A stretch of 64,000 nucleotides of DNA, from positions 1-64,000 of the forward strand of contig DDYN01000032.1 of the NCBI GenBank assembly GCA_002347965.1, given 5' to 3'. This DNA comes from UBA2233 sp002347965 [NCBI: Nitrospirae bacterium UBA2233] (lineage in GTDB: Bacteria > UBA2233). The position numbers were made by a program, and so were the translations under genes. Shown here one piece after another: positions 51,942-62,685 of this stretch (position 1 is its first letter; each line of letters opens with the position of its first letter). Below the pieces are notes generated by a model. The model saw only the letters and a program-made list of their open reading frames with translations, did no database searches and was not told the DNA's origin.

Positions 51942-52862
51942 GTGCGGTCGCTTCTTGGGGCCTTCGAGCGCTTTCTCAGGGTTTCACGGGCGCTTTCTGG
52001 GGCCTCTGTAGCGGCCTACGTCCGGGATGTCCGTCTTTTCCTACTTAGGGAAGCTAAGGACGATGAGGCGAATTTTACGTTGCCACTTGCGGCTAAGGTG
52101 CTCGAAAGGTGGCTGTTCCGCTACTTAAGGCACCTCTCCTTTCGACTCAAGCGTACGAGCATCGAGCGCAAGAAGTGCTCCTTCAAGGCGTTCATCCGCT
52201 TCTTGGAGGGTTCTGGTAACCTCGATGGAGCGCTCAAGCCTGTGCTTGCCGGAGGAAAGGCCGAATCCAGGCTTCCTTCGTACATGAGCGCCAAGAGCGT
52301 GGAGGAGTTGCTGGAGCACCTCTGGAGGCGCTCGGACCCTAAAGACATCCGGGATGCCGCCTTTTTGGAAGTTCTCTACGGCCTTGGGCTTCGGATTTCG
52401 GAAGCGCTGAACCTTACGCTCCAGGACATCGACATGGACCGCAAACTGGTTCGTGTCACCGGCAAAGGGGGGAAAGTACGCTATACGCCCTGTACAGAGC
52501 GCACCCTTGAGGCTATAATTGCGTATTTACCGGTACGCGTGCGCTGGGCCAAGCCTTCGGAAAGGGCGTGGCTTTTTGTCGGGCCCGCGGGAAAGCGGCT
52601 TTCTGCCAGAAGCATGCAGGCTCGGGTCGCAAAGCTTGGGGTTGAAGCGCTCGGCAGGAACGACCTCCACCCCCACATGTTCCGGCATGCGTTGGCCACC
52701 CATTTGCTCGAGGGGGGAATGGATATCCGTCTCGTTAAGGAAATGTTAGGCCACGCGAGCCTTTCTACGACTCAGCGCTACACGAGGGTGACGCTCGAGC
52801 ATTTGTTCGAGACGTACCAAAAGGCTCATCCAAGGGCAAAGAAGGGAAATGGCACATTTTGA
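51942..52862 (+). CDS. xerC: Tyrosine recombinase, XerC/XerD type
   Basis: 306 residues from GTG 51942. An N-terminal SAM-like DNA-binding domain begins [22 protein letters not shown] (first part). The catalytic domain holds Arg ([12 protein letters not shown]), Lys ([11 protein letters not shown]), His-x-x-Arg ([17 protein letters not shown]), His ([10 protein letters not shown]) and Tyr (RYTRV). XerC/D resolves chromosome dimers at dif; no dif site was found here. The GTG has no spaced ribosome site, whereas ATC 51903, 13 codons upstream, lies exactly seven bases after AGGAGG. A rare ATC start would add 13 residues and overlap trmFO. It overlaps hslV by 14 bases. Confidence 0.92.
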   Translation: MRSLLGAFERFLRVSRALSGASVAAYVRDVRLFLLREAKDDEANFTLPLAAKVLERWLFRYLRHLSFRLKRTSIERKKCSFKAFIRFLEGSGNLDGALKPVLAGGKAESRLPSYMSAKSVEELLEHLWRRSDPKDIRDAAFLEVLYGLGLRISEALNLTLQDIDMDRKLVRVTGKGGKVRYTPCTERTLEAIIAYLPVRVRWAKPSERAWLFVGPAGKRLSARSMQARVAKLGVEALGRNDLHPHMFRHALATHLLEGGMDIRLVKEMLGHASLSTTQRYTRVTLEHLFETYQKAHPRAKKGNGTF

Positions 52863-53388
52863 AGGAACGACCATCCTTGTCGTAAGGCGAGAAAACGAGG
52901 TCGCCATGGCCGGAGATGGGCAGGTGAGCCTCTCTGGAACGATCGTCAAAGCTGGGGCCAAAAAAGTCAGGCGTCTCTACCAGGATAAAGTTCTTGCCGG
53001 GTTTGCCGGCTCGACGGCCGATGCGTTCACGCTCTTCGAGCGTTTTGAGGCCAAGCTCGAGGCGTACCGGGGCAACCTGATGCGCGCCTCCGTCGAGCTC
53101 GCCAAAGATTGGAGGACGGACCGCATCCTTAGGCGGCTTGAGGCCATGCTGCTCGTGGCCGACAGGGAGCACATCCTGCTGCTCACTGGAGGTGGCGACG
53201 TGCTCGAACCGGACGAGCCAGCGATGGCGATAGGCTCCGGGGGTGATTATGCCAGGGCTGCGGCGCTCGCGCTAAGCTTGCACACCGGCCTAAAGGCGGC
53301 CGAAATCGCGAGGGTTGCACTCGAGATCGCGGGGAAAATTTGCGTGTACACGAACGATACCTTAACCATAGAGGTGCTCGAAGGATGA
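52849..53388 (+). CDS. hslV: ATP-dependent protease HslV, proteolytic subunit
   Basis: 179 residues. HslV forms two stacked hexameric rings with N-terminal threonine protease sites, driven by HslU. The catalytic Thr follows a six-residue propeptide: MAHFEG then [51 protein letters not shown] and [18 protein letters not shown] are strongly conserved, as are AIGSGGDYA and ICVYTND. The ATG is within the end of xerC (14-base overlap) with GGGAAAT-type purines upstream. hslU follows as an ATGA overlap. Confidence 0.97.
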   Translation: MAHFEGTTILVVRRENEVAMAGDGQVSLSGTIVKAGAKKVRRLYQDKVLAGFAGSTADAFTLFERFEAKLEAYRGNLMRASVELAKDWRTDRILRRLEAMLLVADREHILLLTGGGDVLEPDEPAMAIGSGGDYARAAALALSLHTGLKAAEIARVALEIAGKICVYTNDTLTIEVLEG

Positions 53389-54767
53389 ATCAGCCGGACG
53401 AGACCCTCGCTAAGCACCCGACCCCGAGAGAGGTCGTGCGCATGCTCGATACCTACATAGTGGGCCAAGACAAGGCCAAACGGGCCGTAGCGATCGCCCT
53501 AAGGAACCGCTACCGGCGCATGTTCGTCGAGCCGGAGCTAAAAGACGAGATCGCCCCCAAGAATATCTTGATGATCGGGCCGACGGGAGTGGGGAAGACG
53601 GAAATTTCCAGGCGGCTTGCAAAGCTCATGAACGCCCCTTTCCTTAAGGTAGAGGCCTCCAAGTTCACAGAGGTCGGTTATGTCGGACGGGATGTAGACT
53701 CAATCATCCGAGATTTGGCCCGCGTTGCCGTGAACCAAAGAAGGGAAGAAGAGCGTCAAAAGGTCCTTGAGCGCGCAAGGCACCTGGCCGAGGAGCGCGT
53801 CCTTGATTTGCTTGTAGGCCCATTGCGGCCAGCCCAAAAGGCCGGCAGGGAGGAGACGGAAAGGTTTGCCACACCGGAAGAGCCCCAATCCTCTACCCGC
53901 GAGCGGTTTCGTAAGCTCTTGCACGAGGGTAAGCTATCCCAGCGTTTCGTCGAGATGGAGCTTAAGGAGGCCGCGGGGCCGATGGTCGAGATCTTTGCAG
54001 CCCAGGGGCTAGAAGAGCTCGACACCAATTTGAGGGACATGCTCTCCCAGCTCATGCCCAAAAAGTCCAAGCGGAAGAAAGTCCTCGTTCCCGAAGCGCT
54101 GGAGATGCTGACCGAGGAGGAGGCCGAGCGGCTGATAGACATGCAGAAAGTCCAGAAAATTGCGATCGAGCTGATGGAGAATTCCGGTATCGTGTTTATC
54201 GACGAAATCGACAAGATCGCCGGCAGGGAAGGCTCTGGCGGGCCGGACGTATCGCGCGAAGGAGTCCAACGAGACCTCCTTCCGTTGGTCGAGGGGACGA
54301 GCGTTTCGACAAAATACGGAGTCGTTCGTACCGATCATATCCTCTTCATCGCGGCCGGAGCGTTCCATACCTCCAAGCCGTCCGATTTGATCCCAGAATT
54401 TCAGGGGCGTTTCCCCATCAGGGTCGAGCTCGAAGCGCTCACACAGGCGGATTTTGTCCGAATCCTGGGCGAAACCCGGAACGCCCTGATTCGGCAGTAC
54501 CAAGCGCTCTTGGCGACGGAAGGGGTTACGCTGATCTTCGAGCCTTCCGCCATCGAGGAGATCGCCAAGATCGCCTCGGAGATAAACGAGAATACGGAAA
54601 ACATCGGCGCAAGGCGCCTGCACACGGTCATGGAGAGGCTCCTTGAAGAAGTATCGTTCGTCGCGCCAGAAATGGCGGGTGTCGAAGTCAGGATCGACGA
54701 TCAATATGTCATCTCCAAGCTGGCCGACATCGTCAAAGACAGGGATTTGACCCGGTACATCCTCTAA
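53385..54767 (+). CDS. hslU: ATP-dependent protease ATPase subunit HslU
   Basis: 460 residues, an AAA+ unfoldase. [29 protein letters not shown] opens the protein (in parts), Walker A is [19 protein letters not shown], the pore loop GYVGRD, Walker [13 protein letters not shown], and the sensor region [25 protein letters not shown]. The I-domain (about residues 110-240) is helical. The C-terminus ends RDLTRYIL, the tail that docks into HslV. ATG 53385 overlaps the hslV stop; a longer frame from 53340 only repeats hslV bases. argB starts 24 bases later. Confidence 0.97.
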   Translation: MNQPDETLAKHPTPREVVRMLDTYIVGQDKAKRAVAIALRNRYRRMFVEPELKDEIAPKNILMIGPTGVGKTEISRRLAKLMNAPFLKVEASKFTEVGYVGRDVDSIIRDLARVAVNQRREEERQKVLERARHLAEERVLDLLVGPLRPAQKAGREETERFATPEEPQSSTRERFRKLLHEGKLSQRFVEMELKEAAGPMVEIFAAQGLEELDTNLRDMLSQLMPKKSKRKKVLVPEALEMLTEEEAERLIDMQKVQKIAIELMENSGIVFIDEIDKIAGREGSGGPDVSREGVQRDLLPLVEGTSVSTKYGVVRTDHILFIAAGAFHTSKPSDLIPEFQGRFPIRVELEALTQADFVRILGETRNALIRQYQALLATEGVTLIFEPSAIEEIAKIASEINENTENIGARRLHTVMERLLEEVSFVAPEMAGVEVRIDDQYVISKLADIVKDRDLTRYIL

Positions 54768-54791
54768 GCCGCGGGCACTGAAGGAGAGCGC

Positions 54792-55658
54792 ATGGAAACC
54801 GAAGCGTCGAGCAAGGTTAAGGTCCTTTTGGAGGCGTTGCCCTACTTAAGGCAGTTCTACGGCAAAACGATCGTCGTGAAGATTGGGGGGACGGCATTTA
54901 AAGACCCGGAGCTGCTCAAGTCTATCGCGCTGGACATCGTCTTTGTCGAATTCTTGGGCATTCGGACCGTCATCGTCCACGGCGGCGGCCCCCAGATCGG
55001 CTCGTTGCTTCAAAGGCTTGGGCTCGAAAGCCGCTTTTTCCGCGGGCTTCGCATTACCGATGCCAGCGCGCTCGAGGTCGTCGAAATGGTGCTCCTTAAA
55101 ACAGGCAAGGAGATAGTCACTCTGATCGAGCTTTTGGGCGGGAAGGCTATCGGGCTCTCCGGCAGGGATGCCGGGCTTTTTTTGGCGAAACAGATGGGTG
55201 CTGTCCAGACAAACGGGGAAGAGGTTGACCTTGGGTTCGTGGGCGAAATCGTCGTGACCAACCCTAGCGTTGTGAGCCTACTTTTAAAAGAACGGCTGAT
55301 TCCCGTCGTCAGCCCTATCGGGGTAGACAACGAAGGAACGCCGCTAAACCTGAACGCGGATACCGTCGCCTCTAGGCTTGCAGGCAGTCTGCATGCGGAA
55401 AAGCTCATTCTTATGACGGACGTGGAAGGGCTGCTGGACGAAAACGGAAGGCTGATTCCTTCTCTCAAAAGCACCAGGGCCAAGGGTTTGATCGAATCGG
55501 GCACGGTCACGCAGGGGATGATCCCAAAACTAACATGCTGCATCGACGCGCTCGATCAGGGCGTACGCAAGACCCATATCATCAACGGGAAGATCAAGAA
55601 TGCCCTTCTTTTGGAGCTGTTCACGGAGTCGGGCATCGGGACGGAGATTAAGTTTTGA
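54792..55658 (+). CDS. argB: Acetylglutamate kinase
   Basis: 288 residues. ArgB phosphorylates N-acetylglutamate, the second step of arginine synthesis. VVKIGGTAF near residue 27 and HGGGPQIGSLLQRLGLESRFFRGLRITD (in parts) carry the Lys and Gly-rich ATP/substrate sites; NLNADTVASRLAGSLHAEKLILMTDVEGLL and GTVTQGMIPKLTCCIDAL follow. The C-terminal GMIPKL region matches arginine-sensitive forms less certainly. AAGGAGA precedes the ATG. It opens the argBDFGH block. Confidence 0.96.
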   Translation: METEASSKVKVLLEALPYLRQFYGKTIVVKIGGTAFKDPELLKSIALDIVFVEFLGIRTVIVHGGGPQIGSLLQRLGLESRFFRGLRITDASALEVVEMVLLKTGKEIVTLIELLGGKAIGLSGRDAGLFLAKQMGAVQTNGEEVDLGFVGEIVVTNPSVVSLLLKERLIPVVSPIGVDNEGTPLNLNADTVASRLAGSLHAEKLILMTDVEGLLDENGRLIPSLKSTRAKGLIESGTVTQGMIPKLTCCIDALDQGVRKTHIINGKIKNALLLELFTESGIGTEIKF

Positions 55659-56830
55659 TGGAAAACCTTGACGGGCTGGAGTTGATCATACCCGTATACT
55701 CCAAAAGACCGCTCGTTGTCTCAAGGGCGAAGGGCTGCTGGGTGTACGACACGAATGGAAATGCATACCTTGACTTTGTCTCCGGGATAGGGGTCAACGC
55801 GCTAGGCCATACCCCGGAGTGCGTGCTAGAGGCGCTCGCAGACCAGATGCGTCGTTACCTGCACGTTTCCAACCTCTACATCGATCCTTTGCAAGCAGAG
55901 CTCGCCAAGCTACTCCAGGGTTTTGGGTTCTCCTCTCGGGTTTTCTTCGCAAACTCTGGCACAGAAGCGAACGAGGCGGCCATCAAGCTGGCCCGGGCCT
56001 ACCGCAACGACACGAACAAGGGGGTTTGTATCGTTGCGATGGAAAAAGGGTTCCACGGAAGGACCTTGGGCGCACTCAGCGCAACGGGGCAGCCAAAGCT
56101 CAAAACGCCCTTCGAGCCGCTGCTCGAAGGGTTCGCCTTCGTCCCGTTCGGTGATTCCATGGCGCTCGAAGAAGCACTTGAGAAGCCTACGCTAGCCGTA
56201 CTTCTCGAGGTGATCCAGGCCGAGGGAGGGGTAAACACGGCGAGCGACGGGTATTTCGCGGAAGTTTCCAGGCTTGCTGAGCGCTCGGGGGCGCTTCTTA
56301 TCGTGGACGAAGTTCAAACGGGGCTCGGCAGGACGGGAAAGCCCTACGCTTTCCAGCATGTGGGGCTAAAACCCGACATCGTTACGCTAGGAAAGGCCCT
56401 TGGCGGTGGCCTTCCGCTTGCATGCATGCTGGCGAGGCCGGAAATTGCCGAAAGCTTCAAGCTCTCAAGCCATGGCTCGACGTTTGGCGGGAACCCTCTT
56501 GCCGTCCGGGCGGGTATCGAGGTGGTCAAGACCCTCCAATCTGACGGTTTCCTTGCAGAAGTAGAAAGCAAAGGGGCGCTGCTTTCCAAAGGCCTAAGGG
56601 CGTTACAGGGCGAGTTTCCCTCGATCCAGGACGTCCGAGGGAAGGGGCTTTTGTGGGGCGTAGAGCTCCAAGCCGGGGCAAAGTGCGTGCTTGATGCCGC
56701 ATTCGACCTTGGCCTTCTTCTGCATTCGGCGGGCGAGTCGGTTGTCCGCTTCATTCCGCCGTTGAGTGTCAGCCGTCAAGAGATCGAGACGGCGCTCGCA
56801 CGCTTCAAGGAGGCATTAAAACAATGCTGA
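55658..56830 (+). CDS. argD: Acetylornithine aminotransferase
   Basis: 390 residues, class III PLP aminotransferase. It converts N-acetylglutamate semialdehyde to N-acetylornithine and often also acts in lysine synthesis (succinyldiaminopimelate), which would suit the lysine genes downstream. VYDTNGNAYLDFVSGIGVNALGH, FFANSGTEANEAAIKLAR, FHGRTLGALSATGQPK, LLIVDEVQTGLGRTGK and the PLP Lys in VTLGKALGGGLPLACM are clear, as is SSHGSTFGGNPLAVRAG. The ATG overlaps the argB stop by one base (TGATG); a TTG three bases earlier is unlikely. Confidence 0.95.
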   Translation: MENLDGLELIIPVYSKRPLVVSRAKGCWVYDTNGNAYLDFVSGIGVNALGHTPECVLEALADQMRRYLHVSNLYIDPLQAELAKLLQGFGFSSRVFFANSGTEANEAAIKLARAYRNDTNKGVCIVAMEKGFHGRTLGALSATGQPKLKTPFEPLLEGFAFVPFGDSMALEEALEKPTLAVLLEVIQAEGGVNTASDGYFAEVSRLAERSGALLIVDEVQTGLGRTGKPYAFQHVGLKPDIVTLGKALGGGLPLACMLARPEIAESFKLSSHGSTFGGNPLAVRAGIEVVKTLQSDGFLAEVESKGALLSKGLRALQGEFPSIQDVRGKGLLWGVELQAGAKCVLDAAFDLGLLLHSAGESVVRFIPPLSVSRQEIETALARFKEALKQC

Positions 56831-57756
56831 CACGAACCAAAAGGGATTATTTAACATTAAGGGGCCTATCGAGACAGGAGCTGGATATGCTCCTAGACAG
56901 AAGCCTGCGCTTTAAAGAATCGAGAAGGCGCGTGAGGCGAGACGACGTTCTTGCCGGAAAGGCCGTTGCGATGGTGTTCGAAAAGCCAAGCCTAAGGACT
57001 CGGGTGAGCTTCGAGGTCGCCGTTCAAGAGCTAGGCGGGATCGTGAGTTTTTTAGAAGAGGGGCAGGTCCAACCGGGCAAACGGGAAGCGTTCCTCGACA
57101 TGGCCAGGACGCTCGAGCGCTACGCGGACGGGCTCGTTCTCAGGACGTTTTCGCACGCCATCCAAGAAAGGGTTGCCCAGGCTGTGCAAATTCCCGTAAT
57201 CAACGCGCTTTCCGAGAGTTCGCACCCTTGCCAGGGGCTTGCAGACCTCTTGGCGATCAAAGAGGCCCTCGGAGGACTGGATGGCGTGAAGCTTGCCTTT
57301 CTGGGGGATGGCAATAATGTCGCCAAAACACTCATGGAGGCCTGCTGCAGGTACAAGATCGACTTTCGGCTCGCCTCGCCCAAGGCCTTTTTCCCGGACA
57401 GCGAATTTCTGGAGAGCTTAAAGCCTGAGATGGCCGGAACGATGGTTCTGACCGAATCTCTCGAGGAGGCGCTCGAAGGCGCAGACATTGTCTACACGGA
57501 TGTTTGGGTAAGCATGGGTAAAGAGCCAGAAAAAGAGTTGAGGAGGCGAATCTTCTTAAAATACCAACTCAACCTTAAGACGCTTCGGCTGGCCAAGCCG
57601 AATGCGAAGGTGATGCACTGCTTGCCCGCCGTCAGGGGGGAGGAAATCACGTCAGAAGTCCTCGATTCCCCCTGCTCGATCGTGTTCGACCAAGCCGAGA
57701 ACCGCCTGCATACGACGAAGGCGCTACTCGAATTTTTTCTCGCGAACCGACCCTAA
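56824..57756 (+). CDS. argF: Ornithine carbamoyltransferase
   Basis: 310 residues. It joins carbamoyl phosphate and ornithine to citrulline. The carbamoyl-phosphate loop is [18 protein letters not shown], with SLRTR where many enzymes have STRTR, a known variant. [22 protein letters not shown] holds the HPCQ motif and [15 protein letters not shown] the HCLP motif of the ornithine site. The length and HPCQ/HCLP motifs favour ornithine over N-acetylornithine as substrate. Overlaps argD by seven bases. Confidence 0.95.
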   Translation: MLTRTKRDYLTLRGLSRQELDMLLDRSLRFKESRRRVRRDDVLAGKAVAMVFEKPSLRTRVSFEVAVQELGGIVSFLEEGQVQPGKREAFLDMARTLERYADGLVLRTFSHAIQERVAQAVQIPVINALSESSHPCQGLADLLAIKEALGGLDGVKLAFLGDGNNVAKTLMEACCRYKIDFRLASPKAFFPDSEFLESLKPEMAGTMVLTESLEEALEGADIVYTDVWVSMGKEPEKELRRRIFLKYQLNLKTLRLAKPNAKVMHCLPAVRGEEITSEVLDSPCSIVFDQAENRLHTTKALLEFFLANRP

Positions 57757-57767
57757 AAGGAGGAACC

Positions 57768-58982
57768 ATGGGAAGCGAACGCCAAAAAGTCGTGCTGGCC
57801 TACTCGGGTGGGCTGGATACTTCGGTCATCCTTAAATGGCTCATTGAAGAAAAAGGGCTTGAGGTAATCGCATTCGTGGCCGACGTCGGCCAAGAGGAAG
57901 ACCTGGAGGCCATCCAAAAAAAGGCCTATGCCACCGGGGCTTCCAAGGTGTACGTTGCCGATGTAAAAGAAGAGTTTGCCCGGAGCTTTGCCTTCCCGAT
58001 CCTTCGGGCCAACGCCGTGTACGAGGGGGGATATTTCCTCGGTACATCTATCGCCAGGCCGTTGATTGCCAAAGAACAGCTTGAGATTGCGCATAAGGAA
58101 GGGGCCGCGTACGTTTCCCATGGAGCGACGGGCAAGGGCAACGACCAAGTCCGTTTCGAGCTCACCTACTACGCGCTCGACCCTAAGATTAAGGTGATTG
58201 CGCCGTGGAGGGAGTGGGACCTGACCTCTCGTACGCGCTTGCTCGAGTACGCCAAGACCTACGACATCCCAATTTCGCTCACGGCTGGAAAGGCCTATTC
58301 GATCGATAAAAACCTCTTGCATGTCAGCTACGAGGCGGGCGAACTGGAGGACCCCTGGCAAGAGCCGAACGAGGCGATGTTCTCGCTTACCGTTTCTTTG
58401 GAGCAAGCGCCGGAACTGCCCGCAAGCGTGATCATTGCCTTCGAGGGGGGAAACCCCGTGGCCGTCGACGGCAAACGGCTTAGCCCTTACAACCTGATCC
58501 AGACGCTCAACAGGCTTGGCGGGTCGCACGGCGTGGGCCGTGCCGACATGGTCGAGAACCGTTTCATAGGCATGAAGAGCCGAGGGGTGTACGAATCCCC
58601 CGGGATGGCCCTCCTGCATGCGGCCAAAAGGGCGCTCGAAGGGCTGACGATGGACCGGGAAGTCATGCACCTAAGGGATGGCCTGATTCCCAAGTATGCC
58701 GAGCTCGTCTACAACGGGTTTTGGTTTGCCCCGGAGAGGGAGGCGTTGCAGGCGTTTTTTGACCATACACAAAAGGACGTGACCGGAGAGGTACGGCTTA
58801 AGCTTTTCAAAGGCGGGGTCCATGTCGTAGGCAGACGCTCCGAAAAGGCCCTTTACGACCCCAAAATCGCCACCTTCGAGGGCGTCGAGGGGTTTGAGCC
58901 AAAAGACTCCGAGGGGTTTATCCGCATCCATGCGCTTCGCTTGAAAATCCGCGCCCTTCGAATGGGGACACCCGGGGCATGA
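57768..58982 (+). CDS. argG: Argininosuccinate synthase
   Basis: 404 residues. It condenses citrulline and aspartate with ATP cleavage. The N-type ATP loop is [16 protein letters not shown] near residue 12; [35 protein letters not shown] and [20 protein letters not shown] are family signatures, and [20 protein letters not shown] is near the tetramer tail. AAAAGGAGG at five to six bases gives a strong ribosome site. The stop overlaps argH as ATGA. Confidence 0.97.
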   Translation: MGSERQKVVLAYSGGLDTSVILKWLIEEKGLEVIAFVADVGQEEDLEAIQKKAYATGASKVYVADVKEEFARSFAFPILRANAVYEGGYFLGTSIARPLIAKEQLEIAHKEGAAYVSHGATGKGNDQVRFELTYYALDPKIKVIAPWREWDLTSRTRLLEYAKTYDIPISLTAGKAYSIDKNLLHVSYEAGELEDPWQEPNEAMFSLTVSLEQAPELPASVIIAFEGGNPVAVDGKRLSPYNLIQTLNRLGGSHGVGRADMVENRFIGMKSRGVYESPGMALLHAAKRALEGLTMDREVMHLRDGLIPKYAELVYNGFWFAPEREALQAFFDHTQKDVTGEVRLKLFKGGVHVVGRRSEKALYDPKIATFEGVEGFEPKDSEGFIRIHALRLKIRALRMGTPGA

Positions 58983-60364
58983 AGAAGCCCTGGGGTGCTC
59001 GGTTTACGGAGCCGCTCGATCAAGACGTGCTTGCGTTTACGAGCTCGATCCCGATCGACACGGCCTTGTACCGGCAGGACATCTTCGGGAGCATTGCACA
59101 CGTTCGAATGCTTGCAAAAGTCGGGCTGATTACCCAACAGGAGCGTACCGAGCTTGTGCAAGCGCTGGAGGCCATCCTTAAAGACATCGATGTTGGTGTT
59201 TTTGGGTTCGGCCCCGAGCAAGAAGACGTTCACATGGCGATCGAAGAAGAGCTGACACGCCGGTTGGGAGAGCTCGCCCATAAGCTCCATACGGCCAGAT
59301 CCAGGAATGACCAGGTTGCCCTGGATTTGGCGTTGTTCCTGAAAGAGGCAATCCAAAGGGTGCTCAGCGCGCTTAAAGGCTACCGCGTCCAACTCTTGAC
59401 GCTTGCATCCTTGCACACCGAAACCCCGATACCCGCGTTTACGCACATGAGGCCGGCGCAGAACGTTTCGCTCGCACACTACCTGCTTGCGTTCTACGAG
59501 CTGGCTAAAAAAGACCAGGCGCGTTTCCAGCGGGCGAGCGAGGGGCTAGCGGTATGCCCGATAGGCTCTGGAGCGCTAGGCGGGTCGGACCTGCCCGTCG
59601 ATAGATTTTACGAAGCGAACCTTCTTGGGTTTGACATGCCGACGCCAAACAGCCTCGAGAGCGTTTCGACCCGAGATGTGCTCTTGGATTTCTTGTACGC
59701 AGTGGCCACAGGATTCGTCAGCCTAAGCCGGATTGCGGAAGATTTTATTCTTTTTTCGTCCCCCGCATACGGCTTTTTTGCCTTCCCAGACCGCTATTGT
59801 ACGGGCTCCTCGCTCATGCCCCATAAAAAGAACCCAGACGTGCTAGAACTCATCCGCGGGAGGGCCTCGCTTGCCATCTCGAGCCTTTCTGGCCTACTCA
59901 CGCTTTTCAAGGGCCTGCCCATGGGCTACAACCGGGACATGCAAGAAGACAAAAGGCATCTTTTCGCCTCCTATCCGGTCTACGAAGAAAGCCTTCGTAT
60001 GACAACCGCCCTAATCGGCGGGATGAAAGTCAACCTCGAGCGTTTGGAAGCCATGGCCTCCGACCCTTGCCTTGGATGTGTCGATTTGGTCGAATTCCTC
60101 GTGAAAAAGGGCGTGGCCTTCAGAAAGGCCTACGAGCTCGTGGGCGGGATCGTCAAAGCGTGCGAGGCCTCCGGCAAGAGCTTGGCAAACCTTACGCTGG
60201 ACGAGCTTAGGCAATTTAGCGGGCTTTTTGACGAATCGGCGCTTACGCTCTTTTCTCCCATGGCCCAGCTACTGGCACGCCAAAGCTACGGCTCGCCATC
60301 TCCAAGGGCCGTCCGTCATCAAATTGAAACTGCGGCGTGCAATGAGGGCATCTGGCTCGCTTAG
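58979..60364 (+). CDS. argH: Argininosuccinate lyase
   Basis: 461 residues, fumarase/aspartase superfamily. It splits argininosuccinate into arginine and fumarate, completing the pathway. The signature [19 protein letters not shown] is present, with the flexible serine loop, and [20 protein letters not shown] and [18 protein letters not shown] are the other conserved regions. argC and argJ are not in this window. Its end overlaps the lipoprotein gene by about 23 bases. Confidence 0.97.
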   Translation: MKKPWGARFTEPLDQDVLAFTSSIPIDTALYRQDIFGSIAHVRMLAKVGLITQQERTELVQALEAILKDIDVGVFGFGPEQEDVHMAIEEELTRRLGELAHKLHTARSRNDQVALDLALFLKEAIQRVLSALKGYRVQLLTLASLHTETPIPAFTHMRPAQNVSLAHYLLAFYELAKKDQARFQRASEGLAVCPIGSGALGGSDLPVDRFYEANLLGFDMPTPNSLESVSTRDVLLDFLYAVATGFVSLSRIAEDFILFSSPAYGFFAFPDRYCTGSSLMPHKKNPDVLELIRGRASLAISSLSGLLTLFKGLPMGYNRDMQEDKRHLFASYPVYEESLRMTTALIGGMKVNLERLEAMASDPCLGCVDLVEFLVKKGVAFRKAYELVGGIVKACEASGKSLANLTLDELRQFSGLFDESALTLFSPMAQLLARQSYGSPSPRAVRHQIETAACNEGIWLA

Positions 60365-61382
60365 CGCCGGACTTGCCGTGCTCTGGCTTGTCCTGGCCGT
60401 TTTTCAAGGCTGTGGCAAAAAAGGTCCCGTTGTTGCTCCTCAAAAGGCGAAGGTTGTCCTGAAAGACGTCCGGCTTGAGGTTCGAGAGGCCAAGGCGCAG
60501 ATAGTATTTCGCCCGCCTATGGGACTTACCTACCTCTCCAGCGGGGGGACGATCGTGGCTTACGAGCTCGTAAGACAGGAGGCGCAGGCCGAAGAGGCGC
60601 TCGCAAGCGCCAGATGGCAGCCCGTAGTACGACACGATGCCCTGGAAGGCACTGGAGTCTTGCCAGAGTACGCCTTCCTAGACGAAACACTCCGTCCTTT
60701 TTGGGTGTACCGCTACAAGGTCAGGGCTTACAATGAAGAGGGTTTCAGCGAGCTTGAAAGTCCAGCGCTGGAGCTAGCCTACCTGCCACCTCCGCCACCC
60801 CCAAAGATACAGCGCGTGGAAGCGGGCGATGGCCTGATCGAGGTGATGCTTTCTTATCCCGAGGGCGCGAGCGAACGCGCGCGCTACCACTTGTACCTCT
60901 TTGAGGCAGGCAAGCCCGCCCCAAAATCGCCCACCGCCATTCTTTCTAGGCCCGGCCTCTCCTACACGTTCAGTGGGCTCAAGAATAAAACCCTCTATAC
61001 GCTGATCGTCCGGTCTGCGGTGCTGTCCGGAAGCGTCTGGATCGAAGGAAAGAGTTCGGAGGCCGCCCTGGCAACGCCCAAAGACGTCGTTCCTCCCTCT
61101 CCCCCCTCAAGCCTTCAGGCCGTTCTCACTCAAAACGGGGTTCAGCTCTTCTGGGACTCCTCAAAAGAACCGGAGGTTTCCGGGTATAGGGTATACCGAA
61201 GCGAAGGCAAGGGAGAATTCATACTTTTGAACGAAACGCCGCTTCCTGCGGTAAGCTACCTGGATACCGGCGTCGTTTTTGGATCAAGCTATCGCTACCG
61301 CATCGTGGCCCTGGACGAGGCGGGAAACGTCTCCGAGCCTAGCTGTACGGTCTCCGTCGTCTTTACAAAACACCCGAGGTAA
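60342..61382 (+). CDS. LptM-like lipoprotein with fibronectin type III-like modules
   Basis: 346 residues from ATG 60342. A lipoprotein signal (LAVLWLVLAVFQGC) is followed at the lipidated Cys by CGKKGPVVAPQ, the motif of LptM/YifL, a small lipoprotein usually encoded beside dapF or lysA. Here it continues into about 320 residues of beta-rich sequence: a Pro-rich joint (YLPPPPPPKIQRV) and at least two fibronectin-III-like modules (YRYKVRAYNEEGFSELESP; DTGVVFGSSYRYRIVALDEAGNVSEPS). It should sit in the periplasm, tethered to a membrane. An in-frame start at 60228 is within argH and lacks a signal. Function unknown; LptM in E. coli aids LptD assembly. Confidence 0.76.
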   Translation: MRASGSLSAGLAVLWLVLAVFQGCGKKGPVVAPQKAKVVLKDVRLEVREAKAQIVFRPPMGLTYLSSGGTIVAYELVRQEAQAEEALASARWQPVVRHDALEGTGVLPEYAFLDETLRPFWVYRYKVRAYNEEGFSELESPALELAYLPPPPPPKIQRVEAGDGLIEVMLSYPEGASERARYHLYLFEAGKPAPKSPTAILSRPGLSYTFSGLKNKTLYTLIVRSAVLSGSVWIEGKSSEAALATPKDVVPPSPPSSLQAVLTQNGVQLFWDSSKEPEVSGYRVYRSEGKGEFILLNETPLPAVSYLDTGVVFGSSYRYRIVALDEAGNVSEPSCTVSVVFTKHPR

Positions 61383-61386
61383 GCCA

Positions 61387-62685
61387 ATGAACTACTTTCG
61401 ATACTCAGGCGACACGCTCGCTTGCGAGGACGTTGACATCGAACGTCTGGCGCAAAAGTACGGAACCCCCCTGTACGTCTATTCGTTGGGGACGATCAAA
61501 AGGCATTACCGCGTGTTTGACGGGGCATTCGAGGGCATAGACCACCTTGTATGCTACGCGATCAAGGCAAACCCTACGCTTGCCTTGATCTATCTTCTGG
61601 CCAAGATGGGTGCAGGCGCGGACATTGTCTCCAAAGGAGAGCTGCTTCTCGCCCTCAAGGCGGGAATTCCGGCCGACCGCATCGTGTTCTCGGGCGTCGG
61701 GAAAACGCCGGAGGAAATCAAGGCCGCACTCGAGGTCGGGATATTGATGTTCAACGTCGAGTCTCTATCGGAGCTCGAGGTGATCGCCGACGTTGCAGGA
61801 CGCTCGGGGAAAAAGGCCCCCGTAAGCTTTCGCGTAAACCCGGACGTGGACCCAAAGACCCACCCTTACGTGGCCACGGGTCTTAAAACGAGCAAGTTCG
61901 GTATTCCGATGGGCTCAGCCCTCGAGGCCTACAAACGGGCGATGCAGCTGCCAAGCCTCGAAATCGTCGGGATCGATTGCCATATCGGTTCGCAGCTCAT
62001 CAACCTGGGACCGATAAAGGAGGCGATGTTGCGCCTCAAGGCGCTCTTGAGCGAGCTCAAGGCGCTTGGCACGAAGCTGCGCTACCTGGATGTAGGCGGC
62101 GGGCTTGGGATCCGCTACGACCAAGAAGAACCCCCAGAGCCATCCACCTACGCGGAAACGATCCAGGCGGCGCTAAGAGGGATCGAGAGTAAGGAGTCGG
62201 CAAAGCAAACGCTCATTCTGGAGCCAGGCAGGGTCATCGTCGGGAACGCCGGGATTCTCGTTACCCGCGTGCTATACACAAAGTCGCAGGAAGGCAAGCG
62301 CTTCGTTGTCGTGGATGCTGGCATGAACGACCTGATCCGCCCGGCATTGTACGGCTCGTTCCAGCGTATAGAAAAAGTGAAAAAAACAGGCGCGCCCGTG
62401 CAAAAGGCCGACATCGTCGGGCCGGTGTGTGAGTCGGGTGATTTTTTTGCCAAGGACAGGGAAATCGAAGGCGTTCAAGAGGGCGATTTGCTCGCCATTT
62501 TTGGGGCCGGAGCCTATGGCGTCTCGATGGCTTCCAATTACAACATGAGGCCCAAACCTGCCCAGGTTGGGGTTCTTGGGAAGGGCGAGGCGCTTTTATC
62601 CAAAAGACAGACCTTCGAAGAGCTTATCCAAGACGAGGTTGTCCCGATGGCGCTGTTGGAAGAAAAGGAGGGCGTTCAGCCATGA
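61387..62685 (+). CDS. lysA: Diaminopimelate decarboxylase
   Basis: 432 residues, a fold-type III PLP enzyme that decarboxylates meso-diaminopimelate to lysine. The PLP Lys lies in HLVCYAIKANPTLALIYLLAK; GADIVSKGELLLALKAGI, IDCHIGSQLINL, YLDVGGGLGIRY, VGPVCESGDFFAKDREI and GAGAYGVSMASNYNMRPKPAQV complete the site. ATG 61387 is five bases after the lipoprotein stop with GAGG upstream; a longer frame from 61279 overlaps the lipoprotein gene and has no homology. Confidence 0.96.
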   Translation: MNYFRYSGDTLACEDVDIERLAQKYGTPLYVYSLGTIKRHYRVFDGAFEGIDHLVCYAIKANPTLALIYLLAKMGAGADIVSKGELLLALKAGIPADRIVFSGVGKTPEEIKAALEVGILMFNVESLSELEVIADVAGRSGKKAPVSFRVNPDVDPKTHPYVATGLKTSKFGIPMGSALEAYKRAMQLPSLEIVGIDCHIGSQLINLGPIKEAMLRLKALLSELKALGTKLRYLDVGGGLGIRYDQEEPPEPSTYAETIQAALRGIESKESAKQTLILEPGRVIVGNAGILVTRVLYTKSQEGKRFVVVDAGMNDLIRPALYGSFQRIEKVKKTGAPVQKADIVGPVCESGDFFAKDREIEGVQEGDLLAIFGAGAYGVSMASNYNMRPKPAQVGVLGKGEALLSKRQTFEELIQDEVVPMALLEEKEGVQP

